A stretch of DNA of 7,855 bases from JAFGIT01 sp016929465 [NCBI: Candidatus Coatesbacteria bacterium] (GTDB taxonomy: Bacteria > B130-G9): assembly GCA_016929465.1 (NCBI GenBank), contig JAFGIT010000156.1, positions 1 to 7,855 on the forward strand, in the 5' to 3' direction. Below are positions 4,472-7,855 of the stretch, one piece after another. Under the pieces are notes generated by a model. It was not told the DNA's origin. It ran no database searches and saw only the letters and a list, made by a program, of their open reading frames with translations. Every line of letters starts with the position of its first letter. Position 1 is the first letter of the stretch. The position numbers and the translations under genes were made by a program.

Positions 4472-6439
4472 ATGGAGACCAAGAATCTCATTCTCGCGGT
4501 TGTCCTCGTCATCCTCGTGATGATGGTGTACAACTACTTCTTCGCACCAAAGCCGAAGCCAAAAGCAGACGATCTGACGACCTCCCAGACCGAATTAGCG
4601 GAGAAATCGCAGCCCGCTTCCAGTTCTGAAGATGCCGTCAAGAAGTATATCGAGAGGCAGATGGTGAGTAAGGATGCCGGCAATTCCCTGGAGCTTCAGG
4701 CCGAGGAGAATCCCGAAAAGGAGATAGTAGTCCAAACAGACCTGTTCACAGCCGTGTTTTCGACTGATGGTGGAGCGATAAAGAGCTTCAGATTGCGGCG
4801 CTACAAGGACCTTCCCCCGGAGTTCAGGACGGCAAAAGAGAAGCTCCTTCGAGATGCCGCCGGTGACGAGCCTTTGAACGAATTTCAACTGGCAAACGCG
4901 AGAAAGACGCTATCTGAAGCGTACAACGCCTTCCGGGAGAATTACCTCGGCAAGAGGGAACTGACCTCAGAGGAAGAGGACAAGATCGGGGAATTGGTCG
5001 AGCAGTTCGGCCCCGCCGCAAAGCGGGTCTATAACACCGATCTTCTCAAGAGGCGCGCGACCGCGAAGAGGATCAGAGAGAGCATGCCCCCGGAAGACGA
5101 CTCTGGAGACTCATATCAGGATGAGAACTGGCGCAGGATAGAGCAGCTCGAAGGTGTCGAGCTCGTCCCTCCCTACCTCTCGGAGATAGGGGAATACATG
5201 CTCCAGACAGTTTACCAAAGCCACGGCTCGGAGGCGGGGAAGTCATTCAAGACGGTTCAGTTCGAAACGAGCGCTCCCGAGAGAATAACGCTGAATTCAG
5301 CTGACGGCGTCCAGACGCTGCGCTTCGAGACCTCCTTCAATGAAGGGGCAATAAGGCTCACAAAGGAATACAGGATAGATCCGGACAGCTATACGCTCGA
5401 TCTCTCGTATGAGGTGCAGAATTCATCATCGGCAACAGTCGAAGTGCCTAGCTTCGAAACCTGGCTCGGTCCCGACATAGGTTCAGCCGGGATTGAGCAG
5501 AAGGGCAGGTATTCCGCCGGGGGAATCGCGGCACTCGGGGAGGGCAATATTCTCACAGATGCATTTGGATTCAACGACCTGCTGGACTGGGCAGCACTGC
5601 AGGACCGCTATTTTATAGTAGCGCTGGTGGCCAAAGAAGATTGGCTCATCGGCTCCAATCCCTTCCTCGGCGGGTATTACTTGAGATGGGTCGTCCCCGC
5701 ATCTGACGGCATGAAGTCGAGCGTCAGGCTATTCGCCGGGCCAAAGGACATCGACCAACTGAAGAAATTCGGCGATGGACTGGAGAGAGTCGTTGACTTC
5801 GGCTGGTTCTCCTTCATATCCGAGCCGCTTTATGTCATATTGAAGTACATCTACTCACTTCTCGGCAACTACGGCCTGGCCATCATAGTCCTCGCCCTGC
5901 TAATCAAGATTGTCTTCTATCCGCTTACCGTCAAGCAGACCAAATCGATGAAGAAGATGCAGCTGGTTCAGCCCAAGATGAAAGAGCTCCGCGAGAGATA
6001 TAAGAACGACAAGGAGCGTCTCAACAAGGAGATAATGGAGCTCTATAAGAAGCATGAGGTGAATCCCATGGGCGGCTGCCTCCCGATGCTCATACAATTC
6101 CCGATCCTGATCGCTCTCATTAGAGTTCTGCCAATCGTTATCGACCTACGGCAGGCCCCATTCATCCTCTGGCTGCACGACCTTTCAGAGCCCGATCCGT
6201 ATTACATAACACCTATTCTGATGGGTGTTGCTATGATTGTGCAGCAGAAGCTGACTCCATCGAGCGATCCGAAGCAGGCGCGGATGATGCTGATGATGTC
6301 GGTCGTGTTCACTTTCTTCTTCCTCAACTTCTCATCCGGACTCGTGCTCTACTGGCTCTGTGGGACTGTATTCCAGCTGATTCAGCAGCTGATCATGAAC
6401 AAGAGAGACGAACAGGCCAAGGCGGTATCGACGACTTAA
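4472..6439 (+). CDS. yidC: Membrane protein insertase YidC (long form)
   Basis: A 655-residue inner-membrane insertase of the YidC/Oxa1/Alb3 family, which inserts and folds membrane proteins alone or with SecYEG. It has an N-terminal helix (6-23), a Pro/Lys stretch (26-31), a large periplasmic domain (about 85-440), then five C-terminal helices: about 464-485, 533-556, 575-592 and two within 606-640. Signatures include IKIVFYPLT (478-486), KKMQLVQPKMKELRERY (494-510), NPMGGCLPMLIQFPI (531-545) and APFILWLHDLS (562-572). K479 occupies the hydrophilic-groove position of the catalytic Arg (R366 in E. coli), a known conservative alternative. Gram-negative YidC is usually near 550 residues; the excess is a charged, helix-prone insertion at about 114-260 between two periplasmic strands. 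AGGA (4459-4462) lies 9 nt before ATG. It follows rnpA-yidD by 33 nt, presumably in one operon. jag and mnmE do not follow. Confidence 0.96.
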   Translation: METKNLILAVVLVILVMMVYNYFFAPKPKPKADDLTTSQTELAEKSQPASSSEDAVKKYIERQMVSKDAGNSLELQAEENPEKEIVVQTDLFTAVFSTDGGAIKSFRLRRYKDLPPEFRTAKEKLLRDAAGDEPLNEFQLANARKTLSEAYNAFRENYLGKRELTSEEEDKIGELVEQFGPAAKRVYNTDLLKRRATAKRIRESMPPEDDSGDSYQDENWRRIEQLEGVELVPPYLSEIGEYMLQTVYQSHGSEAGKSFKTVQFETSAPERITLNSADGVQTLRFETSFNEGAIRLTKEYRIDPDSYTLDLSYEVQNSSSATVEVPSFETWLGPDIGSAGIEQKGRYSAGGIAALGEGNILTDAFGFNDLLDWAALQDRYFIVALVAKEDWLIGSNPFLGGYYLRWVVPASDGMKSSVRLFAGPKDIDQLKKFGDGLERVVDFGWFSFISEPLYVILKYIYSLLGNYGLAIIVLALLIKIVFYPLTVKQTKSMKKMQLVQPKMKELRERYKNDKERLNKEIMELYKKHEVNPMGGCLPMLIQFPILIALIRVLPIVIDLRQAPFILWLHDLSEPDPYYITPILMGVAMIVQQKLTPSSDPKQARMMLMMSVVFTFFFLNFSSGLVLYWLCGTVFQLIQQLIMNKRDEQAKAVSTT

Positions 6440-6485
6440 CGCATTCCGACGGGCCGAACTCCCTCTGCGCGAGCGGCAGCTCAGC

Positions 6486-6502
6486 CTATTGTCATTCAAT
6501 AG
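6486..6502. terminator. Weak hairpin between convergent yidC and the ILEI gene
   Basis: CTATTG, loop TCATT, CAATAG (6-bp stem), located 47 nt after the yidC stop. AT-rich and without a T tract, so it is only a weak terminator candidate for yidC. Confidence 0.25.
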
Positions 6503-6518
6503 AACCGGTGGGATTGTT

Positions 6519-6533
6519 CCCTGATTCTCAGGG
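6519..6533. terminator. Hairpin spanning the stop of the minus-strand ILEI gene
   Basis: CCCTGA, loop TTC, TCAGGG (6-bp stem). It overlaps the TGA of the minus-strand gene and lies 80 nt after the yidC stop, so it could act on either or both convergent transcripts. No T tract follows on either strand. Confidence 0.3.
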
Positions 6534-7855
6534 GGAGGCGAGATATACGTCGCTATCTAGTCCCTTGCCTGACATATAGACAACGGCTCGATTTTCCTCG
6601 GAAGCCCTCTTCTTGATATTGGCCCTGACTTCAGCTTCATCGGTTCCGAAGTCACGCGGGCCGCATACTTCGAGACTCGATGAGCCTCGTCCCTGCATCT
6701 CGAGCGCAGTGCCGGCCGATGCGCCTTTGACGCCAATGACGCAATGAGACCACAGGTATCTGTCGGGCTCGACCATCGCAAATTCGCCCCCAATGCTCTC
6801 AAATGAGTTAAAAAGGTCAGGCGACACCTTGGTCTTGCCCTTGGCCGCCAGCACAACGACCGTTCCTGCAGGGAACCTCGCTATCATCCGGGCCAACCTA
6901 AGCTCGTCATTCTTACGAGCGATCGCATCGAATCGACCGGATGCAATCACTTCCTTTGTCTTCGGATCGATCGCGACCAGGTTGTAGCCCCTTAGATTTG
7001 CCGACACATCGACTCCATTGACCAGGATACTCCCGAAGTTGCCGTGGAATTCTCCAGCACTTCTAACTGAGATATCGCACGGTGCTGAGACGCCGGTCTG
7101 GCCGATCTTCTCGCCGCCCGGGAAGACGAGCTGCATGCCGTATATCTCGAACAGCCGGGAGAGGTCGCTCCAGTGCATAAGCTCGACAACTGACCAGCTC
7201 GAGTGAAGTTCGGCGGGTATGAGCGATTTGACATTGGTCTTTCCGACCTTCGTGCCTCGCGAACTCTTCTCGAATTCGCCAATGCGAGAGCCGATGCCGG
7301 AGACCTCCATCAGGCTTTTCAGCGCCTGAGCAGCATCCCGCCAGTCCGAATTGACACTATCGACATAGACCTGCCAGAAGAGAGGCTCTGATTCGGAACC
7401 ACTCTTCATGCAATCGCTAAGGCGGGCCTTGGCTCGTACCCACTCACTGAGCAGGGAATGCACCTTGCCCATGTAGCAGGAATTGTCCTTGATGTTATCG
7501 AGCACACTGAGCAGCTTGTCATCCTTACCTGCAAGTATATGCTGGGATGGGAAGACGAAGTAGTAATCGTCCTCGAGCTTCTTCAAATCCTTCCATTCAT
7601 TGAATGCCCTGTCTATCTGACCCTGGGCGAAATCATCCCTGCTGCGCTTGTAGAGATCCTCGATGCCGGTCAAAGCTATTTCGCGCATCTTGGCCTCCGA
7701 TGGGGCGCTATCCCTCTCAATCCGACGCACCTTGATATACTTCGCCATCGCATCGGTGTAGTCCCCTGATTTGAGCTCGGACTCCGCGCGGGACCTCAGC
7801 ATAGAGGGAAGATTCGAGACCTGCATTGCGACAGCAAATGCAAGGATGAGTACCA
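6528..7855 (-). CDS. ILEI/PANDER (FAM3-type) domain protein with TPR-like N-terminal helices (5' end outside window)
   Basis: Numbering is from ATG 7826 (432 residues to the stop), but the frame stays open to the window edge and the extra codons read VLILAFAVA. This hydrophobic stretch suggests that the true start lies upstream and that the protein is exported or membrane-anchored. Residues 8-90 are helical with TPR-like pairs (AESELKSGDYTDAMAKYI; IDRAFNEWKDLKKLEDDY), and another helical block runs 120-175. Residues 251-378 match the ILEI/PANDER domain: ISVRSAGEFHGNFGSILVNG, then LRGYNLVAIDP (278-288), SGRFDA (296-301), DELRLARMIARFPAGTVVVLAAKG (307-330), FNSFESIGG (339-347), RYLWSHCVIGVKG (356-368). 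In animals this fold occurs in FAM3 cytokine-like proteins and in the POMGNT1 stem, which binds glycans; bacterial versions are uncharacterised. A carbohydrate-binding envelope role is inference. Residues 380-432 are not recognised. It converges on yidC and is probably unrelated to that operon. Confidence 0.75.
   Translation of the reverse strand, partial: VLILAFAVAMQVSNLPSMLRSRAESELKSGDYTDAMAKYIKVRRIERDSAPSEAKMREIALTGIEDLYKRSRDDFAQGQIDRAFNEWKDLKKLEDDYYFVFPSQHILAGKDDKLLSVLDNIKDNSCYMGKVHSLLSEWVRAKARLSDCMKSGSESEPLFWQVYVDSVNSDWRDAAQALKSLMEVSGIGSRIGEFEKSSRGTKVGKTNVKSLIPAELHSSWSVVELMHWSDLSRLFEIYGMQLVFPGGEKIGQTGVSAPCDISVRSAGEFHGNFGSILVNGVDVSANLRGYNLVAIDPKTKEVIASGRFDAIARKNDELRLARMIARFPAGTVVVLAAKGKTKVSPDLFNSFESIGGEFAMVEPDRYLWSHCVIGVKGASAGTALEMQGRGSSSLEVCGPRDFGTDEAEVRANIKKRASEENRAVVYMSGKGLDSDVYLASP

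Noticed and set aside
6440-6527. Jag or MnmE start after yidC
   Set aside because: The 88 bp after yidC contain no start with coding potential and run into the convergent ILEI gene.

Overview
The window reads as chromosome of an uncultivated, diderm (Gram-negative-type) bacterium. The support is a TolQ/TolR-family proton-channel pair, a YidC with the long periplasmic domain of Gram-negative insertases, and secreted or membrane-anchored proteins. GC content is moderate (mid-50s % by eye) and TTG is likely used as a start codon. I cannot name a phylum from the sequence.

Left part (1-2150), accessory in character. It opens with the 3' end of a cysteine-rich peptide in which every Cys but the last sits two residues after an aromatic residue. 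A short secreted FG-GAP (calcium-loop beta-propeller) protein follows; it stops in the middle of a repeat and looks truncated. Next come about 330 bp without a convincing gene, holding two related REP-like hairpins. On the minus strand lies an unrecognised polytopic membrane protein. A 535-bp gene-free stretch follows, packed with inverted repeats and centred on a perfect 22-bp-arm palindrome.

Middle part (2150-6440), core. All genes are on the plus strand: a tolQ/exbB-like gene and a tolR/exbD-like gene overlapping by ATGA, then rpmH (ribosomal protein L34), then one ORF encoding RNase P protein fused to YidD, then yidC. The rpmH-rnpA-yidD-yidC order is the classic conserved cluster linking ribosome and RNase P biogenesis to membrane-protein insertion. 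Two things differ from the usual: rnpA and yidD form one continuous reading frame, and YidC carries an extra charged segment of roughly 100 residues in its periplasmic domain. A good TTGACA/TAGTAT promoter with 17-bp spacing and a leader hairpin precede rpmH. dnaA does not lie upstream of rpmH, and jag/mnmE do not follow yidC.

Right part (6440-7855). Convergent on the minus strand is a large protein with helical (TPR-like) N-terminal repeats and a clear C-terminal ILEI/PANDER (FAM3-type) domain. Its 5' end, with a hydrophobic anchor or signal segment, runs off the window.

The best candidates for something undescribed are the RnpA-YidD fusion, the bacterial ILEI-domain protein beside yidC, and the aromatic-x-Cys repeat peptide.
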